DNA of 64,000 nucleotides from Effrenium voratum (Eukaryota > Sar > Dinophyceae > Suessiales > Symbiodiniaceae). Position 1 is the stretch's first letter. The number at the start of each line of letters is the position of its first letter. A model generated the notes under the pieces. That model ran no database searches. It saw nothing but the letters and a program-made list of their open reading frames with translations, and was not told where the DNA came from. This document shows, one piece after another, positions 18,540-29,149 of the stretch. A program made the position numbers and the translations under genes. Location of the stretch: positions 1,479,001-1,543,000 of the forward strand of contig CAUJNA010003294.1 of the NCBI GenBank assembly GCA_963377175.1, in the 5' to 3' direction.

Positions 18540-20050
18540 TAGAGCACAGAGGGGTATACAGCAACCTGCTTCGGCGCTGATTGCTGGCATTTGCTGGTAT
18601 ATTGCGTCACATGTTGGCATTTCTTGGCATACACATGTTTTTGGGCAAACTGCATTGCATAAGATATGATTTGAGAAATTGCGGGGCTCAGGTTGACAAT
18701 CACCTACACACTTTCTCCAAACATAAACAATAAAATGGAGGTACCCTCGGCTCAGGAGCTAATAGTATTCTAGACGGTGCGCCTGATAGTGGCTGCCGTT
18801 CTCCGAAAGTTAAGAAACCAAGGGGCTCAACTCCTTAAGGTTGCGATGCGCCCCTTTGGGGGGGACCTGCTTAGGCTGCTCCCAAAGGTTGCCCGCTCCT
18901 CTTTTCAGGGAAGAAAGACGTCGGTAGTCGGAAAACCCCACAAAAAACTTGACTGGTCAGGCCATTGGAACAATCTGTGTGGGCAACTACTACGTGGTAG
19001 CTTGGAGCTGCCAGACATACACACACACATGAATGTCAGTGGCTAAGAAACGACTAACAACTTGAGCATACCTGAAATCTTCATTTGAGCAAAACAAAGG
19101 TGCGCAAAATGGAAAAGCGTGCGCTGCAAGAAAAAACGCGCAAAGTTCCAAGAACTGCGCGAGCCGTTTTTGGCTGGTTTTAAAGAACTAGGACACGGAT
19201 GAATGCGTGCCTTGTCGGCCAGAACTCGCCTGAATGAACCAAGGAACCTGCCTGCGTTTTGGTTGCCTGTTGGGCGTTGTCTGGCTTAGCCTTGCATCTT
19301 GACAAGCCAGCTTGATGGACATCTTCTGCCTAAAAAGGTCGGAAACGCGCGCATGCATGTGCACACTTCTCGTATTTGCGCGCAACTGCGGGAAATTGCG
19401 CGATAGTACCGGAAATTTGCGCGCAAATTGCGGGCTGGCAGGGTGCCGAAAATCGAGTGAATTTCACCTGACAGCGACTTGTCTCAACAAAAAGTGTGGC
19501 GCAGGCACAGTCCTGGAGCAATCAGCGGAGACGTTCAAACCCAGGCATTACTCGCGGGCTTGGAGCTATTGATGGAGGTTGAAGCCAGCCAAGCGGGTTG
19601 CAAAATCAATGGCCAAAAATTGTGAAGTCCAGGTGATAGGTGGTACTTGCGCCGGGTGCCATATATGCAACAAAATGCCTGCCTAAACCAGGCCTGGGTT
19701 GAGACAAAAGACGCCTCTAGTTAAGATGTAAACCATAAGAGACTTCAACAAACAGCTGCGCCGGCACGTGAACGAGAAGCGCAGTATAGCGCAGTATCGA
19801 TTGTGTCCATAAGCAGTGCCGAATTCGACTACCTGAGTAGTTTCACCCGAAAAGCGCGCAAATCCTCCAAAAGTACACCAATTCTAAAAAAGCGTGCAAA
19901 CACTCCACAAAACGCGCAAACAAGCATTTGAGCAGAAAAAAGTGCGCAAACGAAGATACAGGTATCCTCACTCAACGGCGACATACCGCGACCCTGCCAG
20001 AACATGCCAGAACCGCATGCGCGGGAATTTGAAGCTAAGACATTGAAGCT
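18540..20050. other. Non-coding stretch rich in GCGCAAA motifs
   Basis: No supported gene. Between 19090 and 19950 the word gcgcaaa or gtgcaaa with adjacent A runs recurs about ten times (for example 19095, 19137, 19380, 19420, 19856, 19889, 19914, 19944). Likely intronic or intergenic repeat debris. Confidence 0.35.
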
Positions 20051-20054
20051 GTCC

Positions 20055-20741
20055 TCACCTGTCTGCCCCGGATTCTTCTACAGCACTTGGGTTGCAGAAA
20101 TCAATTGAAAACAACCCAGCATTCAGCCCTACCTGGTTTGCCAGCTGCTGCTGCCACAGTGCAAGGCTCATCGGCAGTCGCAGGATCTCCGCTGCTTCTG
20201 CGGATGGTGGCCTCGAAATTGCCTTTCGGCAGGCTGCCTGCTCTGGCAAGGCCTTGTTCGGGTCTTGCAAGAAAACCGGCGAGTCGCCGCCACCCAAAGA
20301 GCTGATAGGCTTCCATGGCATTGGCAAGCCATCGCGGCTGAGTCTCTCCTCGGTCTCCTTTGCTGATTCTCGTAGTTTGCCGCACAAGTCCTGCAGCTCT
20401 GCCGCCTCTTTGCGTGGCAACGGGACATCCAGGTCCAGCAAGACACTGTCTGTGGTTGAGGGCTGCGCGCAAAGAACTCGGCTGTCACTCTTCTCCTCTG
20501 CCATGTGCGCTGAGACCAACTTCTCGATCTCGTGAAACTTTGCTGGAGTTGCCGGAAGAACCGAGGTACCAAGGAAGCGCATCTTGGTGTTCAACACTGC
20601 GCGGAGGAGCTCTGTCTGTGGGAACATGTGGAAACGGCGTTGGTCAAACCAAAGCTTGCCCTGTAGAACCATTCGCTCAGACAACGAAAGGCGATGCAAC
20701 TCATGTAGAATTCTGACAAATTCACTCACACAATGCCACAA
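20055..20741 (-). CDS. Exon-like ORF, 228 codons, unknown protein
   Basis: The longest coherent host-like frame in the window. It reads as an ordinary soluble protein with a helical start (VRILHELHRLSLSERMVLQG), an acidic/basic middle (EKLVSAHMAEEKSDSR), a coiled-coil-like segment (AAELQDLCGKLRESAKETEE) and a Pro-rich part. It has no ATG at the 5' end, so it is probably an internal exon. No domain recognised, so it could be part of a host gene or an old mobile-element protein. Confidence 0.45.
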   Translation of the reverse strand: MWHCVSEFVRILHELHRLSLSERMVLQGKLWFDQRRFHMFPQTELLRAVLNTKMRFLGTSVLPATPAKFHEIEKLVSAHMAEEKSDSRVLCAQPSTTDSVLLDLDVPLPRKEAAELQDLCGKLRESAKETEERLSRDGLPMPWKPISSLGGGDSPVFLQDPNKALPEQAACRKAISRPPSAEAAEILRLPMSLALWQQQLANQVGLNAGLFSIDFCNPSAVEESGADR

Positions 20742-20839
20742 AATGGTCCATAGTGGACCTTAGCAGCCCGGACCACCTTCTGTGCCTCATTCTCCCCGTG
20801 GCGCATCATGTCTCTGAGTTGGAGATGCGTGTCCTCTCG

Positions 20840-21184
20840 CTACTGAAGGAAACGGGCCGCAAGGTGAGCCGTGCCGTGTTTTTCTTGACCGCCTTGCCAC
20901 CCTGGGCAAGTTCCAGCCTGGTGCAAATCCTGGCAGCGCTCCCTGAGTGCCCGAGCACTTGGACATCGGGCGTGGCCAACAAGCTTTTGCACATGGCCGG
21001 CTTGAAGATTGCCACGGACTTCAAGCCAAGCTTGAAGGGTGACAACAGGCGGGCTGGACAAAGAGTCGAAAAGCCTTTGAGATGAAAGCTCCCATGCTTG
21101 GTCACGCGCAATGGCTCGCGAAATCCTTGCGGTGATTTCGCCACCGTTCGAATCACTAATTGAACCGCAGGTGATCACAGCCAT
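20840..21184 (-). CDS. Weak exon candidate
   Basis: The minus frame contains EITARISRAIARDQAWELSS and similar text. The plus strand of the same DNA also reads plausibly (VSRAVFFLTALPPWASSSLV), so strand is not settled. I list it because its neighbours on both sides support the minus strand. Confidence 0.2.
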   Translation of the reverse strand: MAVITCGSISDSNGGEITARISRAIARDQAWELSSQRLFDSLSSPPVVTLQAWLEVRGNLQAGHVQKLVGHARCPSARALRERCQDLHQAGTCPGWQGGQEKHGTAHLAARFLQ

Positions 21185-21523
21185 CTTTCCTTTCCTTGTT
21201 GACTGTTTTGACAGATGTTGACAAATATTTCTCCCTCAGTGCTGCGTGCCATCGATCTTTTGCAGTTCCATGACAGGCATGTCCGTGGAACTGGACTTTG
21301 CTTCGGCATGCCTTTCTGGCAGTGCGTTGTGGACAAGCTGAGCTTCGAGGAGGAGGTCTGTATCATTGATTGTGAGATGGGACAGGCCAGGATCTAGGGA
21401 GTTTGGTATTACAGCCTGAGATTACAACCTCCAGGAAAACAGCTGGTCTCGAGTGATTTCTGGGCAAACCTGTTGTGTTTCTGGTTATGCTGGTCAACTT
21501 TCCCAGGGTGCAATCCCAGGAGG

Positions 21524-21715
21524 TCATACCAAAATCCACCGACAGGAGGAGCACATGTACTTCAGCAACTTTGGCACTTCCTCGCCAGTCAGGTTCAGAT
21601 CCAGGAAGGCAACCTTGCGCGCGGCGTTTGCCCGTGTTGTTTGGCCATGTTTGGCCGAAACTAACGTGCCGTTGCGGTCAAGTGTGGTCAGCCTGTGCCA
21701 GAAACTGCGCCCCAA
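21524..21715 (-). CDS. Exon-like island, unknown protein
   Basis: Short frame with coherent text (GRSFWHRLTTLDRNGTLVSA, AARKVAFLDLNLTGEEVPKL, LKYMCSSCRW). No domain recognised. Same orientation as the flanking islands. Confidence 0.3.
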   Translation of the reverse strand: MGRSFWHRLTTLDRNGTLVSAKHGQTTRANAARKVAFLDLNLTGEEVPKLLKYMCSSCRWILV

Positions 21716-21785
21716 CGAGCGTATCCCTTGATACCCCTTCGTGCTCTTATGAGTTTGGTTGCTCAGCCCATCTCAGCCCCCAAGT

Positions 21786-21989
21786 TCAAAACAGGGTGAG
21801 GCGTTTTGCTGCACGCATCCTGGGCGCGCACTTGCTGTTGCAGATCTTCGGCTGCCATTCCCTGGGCGGCACATCCTTGTTCCTGCACGTCTCGACCAGA
21901 CCAAAACGTTCCGTGACCTGGCAGGATGCCCTTGCTGCGCTCACAGCAACAGGCGACGATGTGTAACGGGGCAACACACTGCTACACAT
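21786..21989 (-). CDS. Exon-like island, unknown protein
   Basis: The minus frame reads SCQVTERFGLVETCRNKDVP then PREWQPKICNSKCAPRMRAA. Balanced composition suggests coding. No family recognised. Confidence 0.3.
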   Translation of the reverse strand: MCSSVLPRYTSSPVAVSAARASCQVTERFGLVETCRNKDVPPREWQPKICNSKCAPRMRAAKRLTLF

Positions 21990-22079
21990 CCTGCCTCAAA
22001 AGCAATGAAGGAAAAAGGTGAAGGTCCGCCTGCAAAAAATTGCCCTGTTAACACTATTGGCGTGTGTTTATTTTGCTTC

Positions 22080-22245
22080 AAAAATTCAGAGTGTAATGAG
22101 CTGCGACGAAAGAGTGCGCCGGCCTTGGCTTCCAGGCTTTGCCGTCGCTGCTCCGCAGATTTGGCTATGAGAGACTGCGCTTGCTCCAAGCCTTCTTCAC
22201 AGGCAGCCATTTTCCTGGAGAAGTGGGACTATGCTTCAGGCAGCC
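22080..22245 (-). CDS. Exon-like island with coiled-coil-like segment
   Basis: Reads MAACEEGLEQAQSLIAKSAE then QRRQSLEAKAGALFRRSSLH, a helical polar segment. The frame degrades after about 22080. Probably an exon of the same minus-strand gene. Confidence 0.3.
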
Positions 22246-22249
22246 ATCC

Positions 22250-22840
22250 ACCTGGCCCGTGGCAAACTCTTGCAATAGCACCTCCCGCTCCTGGCAAGTC
22301 CACTGCCACCTCAGATATCAAACAGAACCCAGAAGCATCAAATGAAATCGAACGTTTCTCCCGCTCAGGTCCCTTGTGTGAACGTGTGTGACCAATGTTT
22401 CTCCACGCTTATCGCAAAGGCAGCGTGTAGCTCGATGACGCCTGACACTGCTCTCGCGTGCTGCCAAAGCGCTGGTTGGAGTTGAACACACCATTCACGA
22501 ACTGAATGTGGACAGGTCCCGCAGCTCCACACGCTTGCTCTCCGAGATCCTCCGCAGAAGGCCTGCCGCCAAAAGATCTCAAAAGATGTCAAAAGCAAGG
22601 ATGCAAAATGACACAAGCACACACAAGATTACACAAGCAAGGACGGGAGCTTTCATATGCCTTCACGTGTCCGCAAAGATCCACATCCCTCGCTGAAACT
22701 CAGTAACATGGCTTAAACAAAATATTAAAAACGACGGCTCTCCCGTTACTATACACTGTTCTCCTTGACTAAGAAGACAACCCGCAGGGAAATGTATACT
22801 ACAAGGATCCTTCTGGGGATGGGATGGGAAGCCCCCTCGT
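22250..22840. other. Non-coding stretch (likely intron)
   Basis: Nothing recognisable. A cacaag-rich segment (22612-22645) is the only local repeat. Confidence 0.3.
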
Positions 22841-22845
22841 GCACA

Positions 22846-23646
22846 TTAAATGTGGGAGGTGGGGATCCGCAAAGCCTGGCCAAAACCCAGGAGCCTGCCT
22901 GGAACCGCGTCCTTCACTGCAGCGGGGGCAGCGCGTTCATCCACCCCTTCCTGCTGAAGCGTGGCCTTGATTTCTTCCAGCACGCGGGCTACCCATGTTT
23001 CTTGCGAGTCTGGGGACAGGGTGACCTTGCGGTCGGTAGACCTGCTTCCAGGCAAGAGGAACCCAGCCTTCAGCCAAGCGTTGGGGAAAACGTCAGCACC
23101 GTAGAGCTGGTTACTGAGGGAAACGATGCGCTCCAAAGCCTGCTTGTGGACGCGCCTCTGTAGGCTCTTGCACTGTTTGTGGAACTCTGTGACCGAGAGG
23201 CGGCTATAGTCCAAAAGATGGAGAACCGTGTGCCAGGTGAAACTAGTTGTCGCGCGCAATTGCTTCGTTGTCGAAGCAAGGCTGTCCAGCCTTGCGTCCA
23301 AGGCATCTTGCCGAACAACCTGATCGACAGGAATTGCCCCTGCCATCATCATCAACCACTGAGGCAGCTGCGCCTGAGTAGCAAAGGCCCACTGAAGCAC
23401 TTTGTGAACAGCAATGCTGCGCTGGTGCCCTCGCTTGTAAGCGCACAGGCCGCCCTCCTTGTGGTTGACAAGGAGCGTCACCGCGCCTGGAAAAGCACGT
23501 AAGCTGGCGATGGCCCTCGCCTTTGCCGTCACACTTGCGCGCGTCACCATCCGCCACCCAGCATCTAAGCCGATGTCAAAGCTGAGAGCCGCCAAGCTTG
23601 CGGAGCTGTCTTCGGCGCCCACTGGGCGGTGACCCACCCTGCTCCT
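22846..23646 (-). CDS. Exon-like ORF, about 265 codons, unknown protein
   Basis: The frame is open from 23646. The reverse complement there reads GAAGGAGCAG then GGTGGGTC, so a CAG acceptor could sit just at the start. The text is consistent with real protein throughout: RASVTAKARAIASLRAFPGA, TSFTWHTVLHLLDYSRLSVT, ERIVSLSNQLYGADVFPNAW and ETWVARVLEEIKATLQQEG. Many helices, no signal peptide, no membrane segment. No family recognised. It is the second long island of the presumed minus-strand gene. Confidence 0.45.
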   Translation of the reverse strand, partial: RSRVGHRPVGAEDSSASLAALSFDIGLDAGWRMVTRASVTAKARAIASLRAFPGAVTLLVNHKEGGLCAYKRGHQRSIAVHKVLQWAFATQAQLPQWLMMMAGAIPVDQVVRQDALDARLDSLASTTKQLRATTSFTWHTVLHLLDYSRLSVTEFHKQCKSLQRRVHKQALERIVSLSNQLYGADVFPNAWLKAGFLLPGSRSTDRKVTLSPDSQETWVARVLEEIKATLQQEGVDERAAPAAVKDAVPGRLLGFGQALRIPTSHI

Positions 23647-23756
23647 TCAGCCGGGCATGGTACCTGTGTCGGCTGATGGACCAGTCTGGCCCGCAAACAC
23701 GCGCAAACAGCTGACAACATCTGACAATCAAAGACTCGACTAAAAAATTGCAGCCA

Positions 23757-23884
23757 AGCACCCTTCAGGCACATCTTCCAAAGGGCGAAGCCAGAGCCAG
23801 CTAAGAAAGTCATCGAGCCAAGGCTCTATGGCAGACGTGGGCTCCAACTCCTTGTCCGGGACCTGCGCGGGACCAGGCGCCGGC
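23757..23884 (-). CDS. Exon-like island upstream of the 265-codon ORF
   Basis: The reverse complement reads PAPGPAQVPDKELEPTSAIE then PWLDDFLSWLWLRPLEDVPE in one open frame, with GAAGG-GTGC afterwards as a possible donor. Too short to identify. It lies directly beside a palindromic splice-donor-like sequence at 23888-23905. Confidence 0.35.
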
Positions 23885-23887
23885 TAA

Positions 23888-23905
23888 GCACTTACCGGTA
23901 AGTGC
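23888..23905. other. 18-bp palindrome containing a splice-donor consensus in both orientations
   Basis: GCACTTACCGGTAAGTGC is a perfect palindrome; GGTAAGT reads as a canonical 5' splice site on either strand. It sits at the left edge of the large fold-back element and next to an exon-like island. Confidence 0.8.
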
Positions 23906-23934
23906 CTGTTCCCACTACACCCTCCAGCACAAGC

Positions 23935-24563
23935 ACACATACAGGTCGCAACAAAGCGGAGGAAGCAGTCAGACATCACCCAAGGGGAACTGAAGTGACT
24001 GAAGAAGCAATGCATCCCGCCACAGGCAGGCCCTAGAACATGCGAAGGCCAGCCATAAACGGAGCACGCCGCGCGACGCTGAAATGTGCTGCGTGTGCTT
24101 GCGCCCGCTGGCGCTAAGCGCGTGCGCGCACTTGGAAGCGCGAGTGGTAGAGAAACTTGTGCTGTGACCCAGGTGCGTGTGCTTAGGCTGGCCCCGCCTA
24201 AGCGCGTGCAGCCAAAATCAGCCAAAAGCGGGGTGTCCTGCACATTGAAATTCATGTTAAGGCTAGGAACATCTTTGCGCCCCTTGAGCCTGCGCTTGTG
24301 GCTGATTTTAGCTGCACGCGCTTAGGCGGGGCCAGCCTAAGCACACGCACCTGGTTCAGACCACAAGTTTCTCTCCCACTCGCGCTTCCAAGTGTGCGCG
24401 CGCGCTTAGCGCCAGCGGGCGCAAGCACACGCAGCGCATTTCAGCGTCGCGCGGCGCAGTCCGTTGATGGCTGGCCTTCGCATTTCTAGGGCCTGCCTAC
24501 GGCGGATGTCCCATTGGATGGTTCCTGATGGCTTCCTCCGCTTTGCTGCGCCCTGTGTGTAAG
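23935..24563. mobile_element. Large fold-back (inverted-repeat) element, about 630 bp
   Basis: The left arm (about 23935-24230) and right arm (about 24295-24563) are reverse complements with scattered mismatches and one indel of some 25 bases. Examples are ggctggccccgcctaagcgc (24188) against gcgcttaggcggggccagcc (24319), and caaagcggaggaagc (23953) against gcttcctccgctttg (24531). A loop of about 65 bases separates them. No transposase is inside, as expected of a MITE or fold-back transposon. The arms contain CpG-rich gcgcgcgc runs. Confidence 0.9.
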
Positions 24564-24699
24564 CTTGCGCGCGCAATCACGCACGTTGCCAAGCACGAGA
24601 CCCAGCATGACCCAGCCGTGTAACAGCTTGTCCGAAATTGTCTGTGTACTGACGTTGGAGAAAGCGTGCGCAAAATGCGTTTCTAGCCTGTTCGAAATT

Positions 24700-24905
24700 T
24701 ATGGGGGCCTAATCGCAAGCCGTAATCCGCTTAATCCTTGTTCTGGTCGGTAATCTTCTTAATCCGTAATCCGCACTGCAACTATGTGGGTCAAACATGT
24801 ATGTTGGAGCATGGGAAATCCATGCAGCCCATAATCCGTAATCCGCAAACCGCACAATCTAATCCGTAAATCGCATAATCCGCAATCCGCTAATCATTGG
24901 GGATT
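24700..24905. repeat. Degenerate TAATCCG(C) repeat
   Basis: The word (t)aatccg or taatccgc recurs about a dozen times (24724-24770 and 24830-24895) with irregular spacing. No coding. It may be a decayed short-unit satellite. Confidence 0.7.
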
Positions 24906-25320
24906 AGGTTCTGAACAAGCTAGCGTTTACCCCGCATGACCCAGCACGACCCAGCCTCTGGCTGGTCACCGCGACAGAGGACCAGGTCAGGCAAGATCTT
25001 GCCTGAAGACCTTGAAGATGTCTAAAGACGCAGACACACGCAGACGTCCGGCTCACAGAAGTCAGCACTGGCCCAGATAATTCAACACCATAACATACCA
25101 TGACAGCATCCAACAGCTATCTCTGCAAGGTTTATGGATGCAAACAAATGCGAATAGCCAGTGTCAAGATGCGTCTAAGGAGACACCCGGGGTCTAGCAG
25201 CTTCTTCTTGCCCCCTGCGCCACCCTTTCTTTCCGAGACCTTTCACGGGCACTTGTTTTGAGGCTTTCCCGAAAGCATTGCGAAGGGTTCTTCTGGTAAA
25301 ATCGCCAGCCTTGTCACACA
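24906..25320. other. Non-coding spacer
   Basis: No supported gene. A minus-strand open frame (25113-24904) has ordinary composition but no recognisable content. Confidence 0.25.
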
Positions 25321-25323
25321 CCC

Positions 25324-25411
25324 AAACTTGCACGAGCCAACTTGCACGAGCCTTATTTTACAGCCAAACTTACACGAGCCAACTTGCACGAGCCAACTTG
25401 CACGAGCCAAC
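25324..25411. repeat. AACTTGCACGAGCC 14-bp tandem repeat
   Basis: Two copies, a 20-base interruption, then four more, nearly identical. The array ends where the 1-kb duplicated block begins (tgtcgcgaca). Confidence 0.9.
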
Positions 25412-25649
25412 ATGTCGCGACAACGCGGGAGCGGAGCAGGCTCGGAGCGGTCTCAGAGACGGGCCCAGCAGCACGGCCGCACGCACTGTTTCGCAACTGA
25501 CTTTGAGCGGGGCAACCCTCAAAAGCTCGTGGCTTTTGTTACGAAGTTCACGGCGCTCGCGCAACCTTGAGGTTTGCGCTGCGTGCGCGGGGCCCGAGTT
25601 TGGCCCAAGTCCGGGCTTGCGCGGGCGCTTGGATGTCCGGCTGGGTTGT

Positions 25650-25883
25650 TAAGTGCTTGCGCGCCACTCGGCGGACTTAACTAAGTCCACCAACCTAAGC
25701 TGTAACTGCGCTAGCCTGAGTTATAACCTCTCTAAGCCCACCTAGCCTCCTGGCAGAGTGCCCGGAGCAAGGCTATGTAGCCAAGTCTGCAAAGCGGCTA
25801 AGTGGACTTACAAGGCTTTTAGCTCAAGTTAGCGAGGATATAACCCAGGTTTGTAGACTTAGCTAAGTCCGCCAAGCACTTGG
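25650..25883. mobile_element. Fold-back element with GGCGGACTTAACTAAGTCC-type arms
   Basis: The left end (ttaagtgcttgcgcgcc, then ggcggacttaactaagtcc) is complemented by the right end (gacttagctaagtccgcc, then aagcacttgg). A second paired block is gcctgagttataacct against gggttatatcctcgc in reverse complement. Size about 234 bp. A second copy lies at about 28276-28529. MITE-like, no coding. Confidence 0.75.
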
Positions 25884-25884
25884 C

Positions 25885-26452
25885 AACCCGGTCCCCGGCT
25901 CCCGGCACCGGATTCCCGGATTCCGGCGGCCGGATTCCGGCACCGGATTCCCGGATTCCGGCGGCCGGACTCCGGCGGCCGGATTCCGGCACCGGATTCC
26001 CGGATTCCGGCCGCCGGATTCCGGCACCGGATTCCCGGATTCCGGCCGCCGGATTCCGGCCGCCGGATTCCGGCCGCCGGCTTCCGGCACCGGATTCCCG
26101 GATTCCGGCCGCCGGATTCCCGGATTCCGGGCGCCGGATTCTGGCAACCGGATTCCCGGATTCCGGGCGCCGGATTCCGGCCGCCGGATTCCGGCACCGG
26201 ATTCCCGGATTCCGGCCGCCGGATTCCCGGATTCCGGGCGCCGGATTCTGGCAACCGGATTCCCGGATTCCGGCCGCTGGCAACCGGATTCCCGGATTCC
26301 GGCCGCCGGATTCCAGCACCCGGCTTCCAGCCCCCAGACTCCCGAACTCCGGCCACGAGATATCACGAGATTCCAGCCCACTTTTTGCCGGATTCCGGGC
26401 ACCCAATTCCAGCACCCGGCTTCCGTCCCCCAGATTCCCGGATTCCGGCCGC
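25885..26452. repeat. CCGGATTCCGG-type minisatellite, array 1
   Basis: An interleaved array of ccggattcccggattccgg and ccgccggattccgg with variants ccggcac and gggcgccggattctgg. Each half-unit is a near-palindrome around ATT, so either strand can fold into many short hairpins. CCGG sites are extremely dense. The right end degrades into ccagcacccggcttcc. Confidence 0.95.
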
Positions 26453-28000
26453 AACCGATGAAAGAAATGTTCACGCGACGCTGCCCGCATAAGCTCTCTG
26501 CGTGCACGCAGAGCCATGCTTGTGGAGCCCCATCTCACGGATGAGTTCGTCAAAGCGGGCTTTCTTACAAAGGAGCTAACTGCTTGGCCTGGATTAGCTG
26601 GCGCTCAGCACGCAAGGAGCAAAAGACATGAAGTCTAGCGTGGCGGCGCTGCCGCCAGATTCGTGTCAGCAACGTAAATCCGGCCGCGACCGGAACTGTG
26701 GCCGGGGCTCCCGCCCCCCTGCCACCGACCCGGCAGCGCGGGGAATGCGACTGCGCACCTACAGAGTTACGAGCATCACCTGCGTCATCTGCCTCTGGCT
26801 GGCGGGAGCATTTGTATCTGCTGGCGTGCGCTGGTGATGCGGGCGATGCAGACGCTGACCATGTGAGGAAGTCATGTTTTTTCGAGCTTGCAGCGCAGGC
26901 GAAAGAAAGACTGCAACTGAAGCAAGAACAAAACCAACATATTGTCATCAACTCACATCTCAAAATGTCATGTGTATATATTTGTATGTCAGGGGGTCTG
27001 GGTCGGCCCGCGGGCCCAAGCCCCTGTTCCGGGCCGAATATTTTGGCCGCTGCCATTCAGGCGCAACGCGCTTTTGTCGGTAGCGGTAAACGGGCACTTG
27101 ATTTCGAGAAAACACACACGTCATGCCCCAAGTATGGAAAGGCGCGTGCTTCCTGAAGAGCGCACAATGCTGAATGCTGACACCAACAATCTGAGAAAGC
27201 ATGAATCCGGGGAAGGGTGGGCGGGTACTACCTGTGCTGAGCTTGCGCCTGCCGCGCAATTTTCTGAATGACTCTGAAAAAAACAAACCAAATAAGCACA
27301 TATCGAATGCAAACTCGAGTGCGACCACAGCTGTAACTCCTGCTCAATAAACCCTCGCATGCTCGAAACCGAGTGCAATCAAAAACACGCAGCCTTAAAG
27401 ACACGCACAAGAACCTCAAAGCGTGCAAAAAGCCAGATCACTCCCAAACGAGCCCCAACGCTCACGCACACACCACGGGGCCCCCAGCCCCACCAGATCC
27501 CACCAGGCACACGAGGAAAACCCCCTGGGAGGAAGGAGGGAGGACCAACCACCAACCGCCAACCACCACGCTCACCACCACCAAGGAAGCACAGCACCCT
27601 CGAACAGGCGGGCAAGCCCAGTGGAGCCTGTCCTCCCGCTTGAGCCAAACAGCACCCGCCCGCCCAAGCGTCCCAAACCCAAAGCAAAACGTAACGAACA
27701 TGAGTGGTAAAAGACTGAACTCAAACACAAGCCAAACCAAAATCATGTCATCAACTCACATCTCAGAATCTAATAAATCAATTTAGCCAAAGGAAGCTCA
27801 CAAGGAACTTCCGTAGCGCTGGAACTACTTGAGTCTTTACGAACGTGCGCAGCTGCGCGTGACCTCTTAGCCTGGACACACTGCGCACGAAAAATGCACA
27901 GAAAAGCTGCAAAGCATGAGAACTACTGGGGAATAGAAGCGGGCCGAAACCTGGCCCAGCGCGTGAATTCGGCTCTTCCGCGTAGGTGCAAGCCACCTCT
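26453..28000. other. Spacer between the two minisatellite blocks
   Basis: No supported gene. Notable pieces are an A/C-rich tract (27400-27700), two copies of catcaactcacatctca(a/g)aat (26945 and 27747), and a segment with cgcaggcg phrases near 26.9 kb. The open frames have no coherent coding. Confidence 0.3.
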
Positions 28001-29047
28001 GTCGCGACAGCGCGGGAGCGGAGCAGGCTCGGAGCGGTCTCAGAAACGGGCCCAGCAGCACGGCCGCACGCACTGTTTGGCAACGCTCAAAAGTTCAGAA
28101 GGTGAGCGATGGTGAGCGCCCTGTTGACTTTGAGCGGGGCAACCCTCAAAAGCTCGTGGCTTTTGTTACGAAGTTCACGGCGCTTGCGCAACCTTGAGGT
28201 TTGCGCTGCGTGCGCGGGGCCCGAGTTTGGCCCAAGTCCGGGCTTGCGCGGGCGCTTGGATGTCCGGCTGGGTTGTTAAGTGCTTACGCGCCACTCGGCG
28301 GACTTAACTAAGTCCACCAACCTAAGCTGTAACTGCGCGAGCCTGAGTTATAACCTCCCTAAGCCCACCCAGCCTCCTGGCAGACTTAGCTAAGTGCCCG
28401 GAGCAAGGCTATGTAGCCAAGTCTGCAAAGCGACTAAGTGGACTTACAAGGCTTTTAGCTCAGGTTAGCGAGGTTATAACCCAGGTTTATAGACGTTTGT
28501 AGACTTAGCTAAGTCCGCCAAGCGCTTGGCAACCCGGTCCACCCGGCTCCCGGCGCCGGATTCCCGGATTCCGGCGGCCGGATTCCGGCGCCGGATTCCC
28601 GGATTCCGGCCGCCGGATTCCGGCCGCCGGATTCCGGCCGCCGGATTCCGGCCGCCGGATTCCCGGATTCCGGGCGCCGGATTCTGGCCACCGGATTCCC
28701 GGATTCCGGCGGCCGGATTCCGGCGGCCGGATTCCGGCACCGGATTCCCGGATTCCGGCCGCCGGATTCCCGGATTCCGGCCGCCGGATTCCGGCCGCCG
28801 GATTCCGGCACCGGATTCCCGGGTTCCGGCCGCCGGATTCCCGAATTCCGGGCGCCGGACTCTGGCAACCGGATTCCCGGATTCCGGCCGCTGGCAACCG
28901 GATTCCCGGATTCCGGCCGCCGGATTCCAGCACCCGGCTTCCGGCCCCCAGATTCCCGAACTCCGGCCACGAGATTCCAGCCCACTAATTGGCGGATTCC
29001 GGGCACCCAATTCCAGCACCCGGCTTCCGTCCCCCAGACTCCCAGAT
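28001..29047 (+). repeat. About 1-kb duplicated block, copy 2
   Basis: Second copy of 25411-26452: tgtcgcgaca start, extra segment near 28085-28128, fold-back at about 28276-28529, minisatellite at about 28545-29045. The internal order and number of minisatellite units differ from copy 1, so the arrays have changed after duplication. Confidence 0.9.
28545..29045. repeat. CCGGATTCCGG-type minisatellite, array 2
   Basis: Same unit types as array 1, with longer runs of the ccgccggattccgg half-unit (28608-28660) and fewer ccggcac variants. It ends in the same ccagcacccggcttcc tail. Confidence 0.95.
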
Positions 29048-29149
29048 TCCCGTGAAAAGGCAGGCAAACACGCAACCGAAACCGAAGATGTGCCAATGCT
29101 TTCCGGTCCAGCAAAAGGTGCTTCAGGTTTTGTTTCGCTCAAGTCCTGG

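Larger units (their letters stand above)
25411..26452 (+). repeat. About 1-kb duplicated block, copy 1 (fold-back plus CCGGATTCCGG minisatellite)
   Basis: Homologous to 28001-29047 in the same orientation with many small differences; the other copy carries an extra segment of roughly 40 bases near 28085-28128. Order: tgtcgcgaca start, a GC-rich unique part, a fold-back (about 25650-25883), then the minisatellite. ORFs in the array (ESGNP, GRNPG) are artefacts. Confidence 0.9.

Noticed and set aside
25819..26553. Long minus ORFs with ESGNP and GRNPG repeats
   Set aside because: Direct translation of the CCGGATTCCGG minisatellite; open in several frames.
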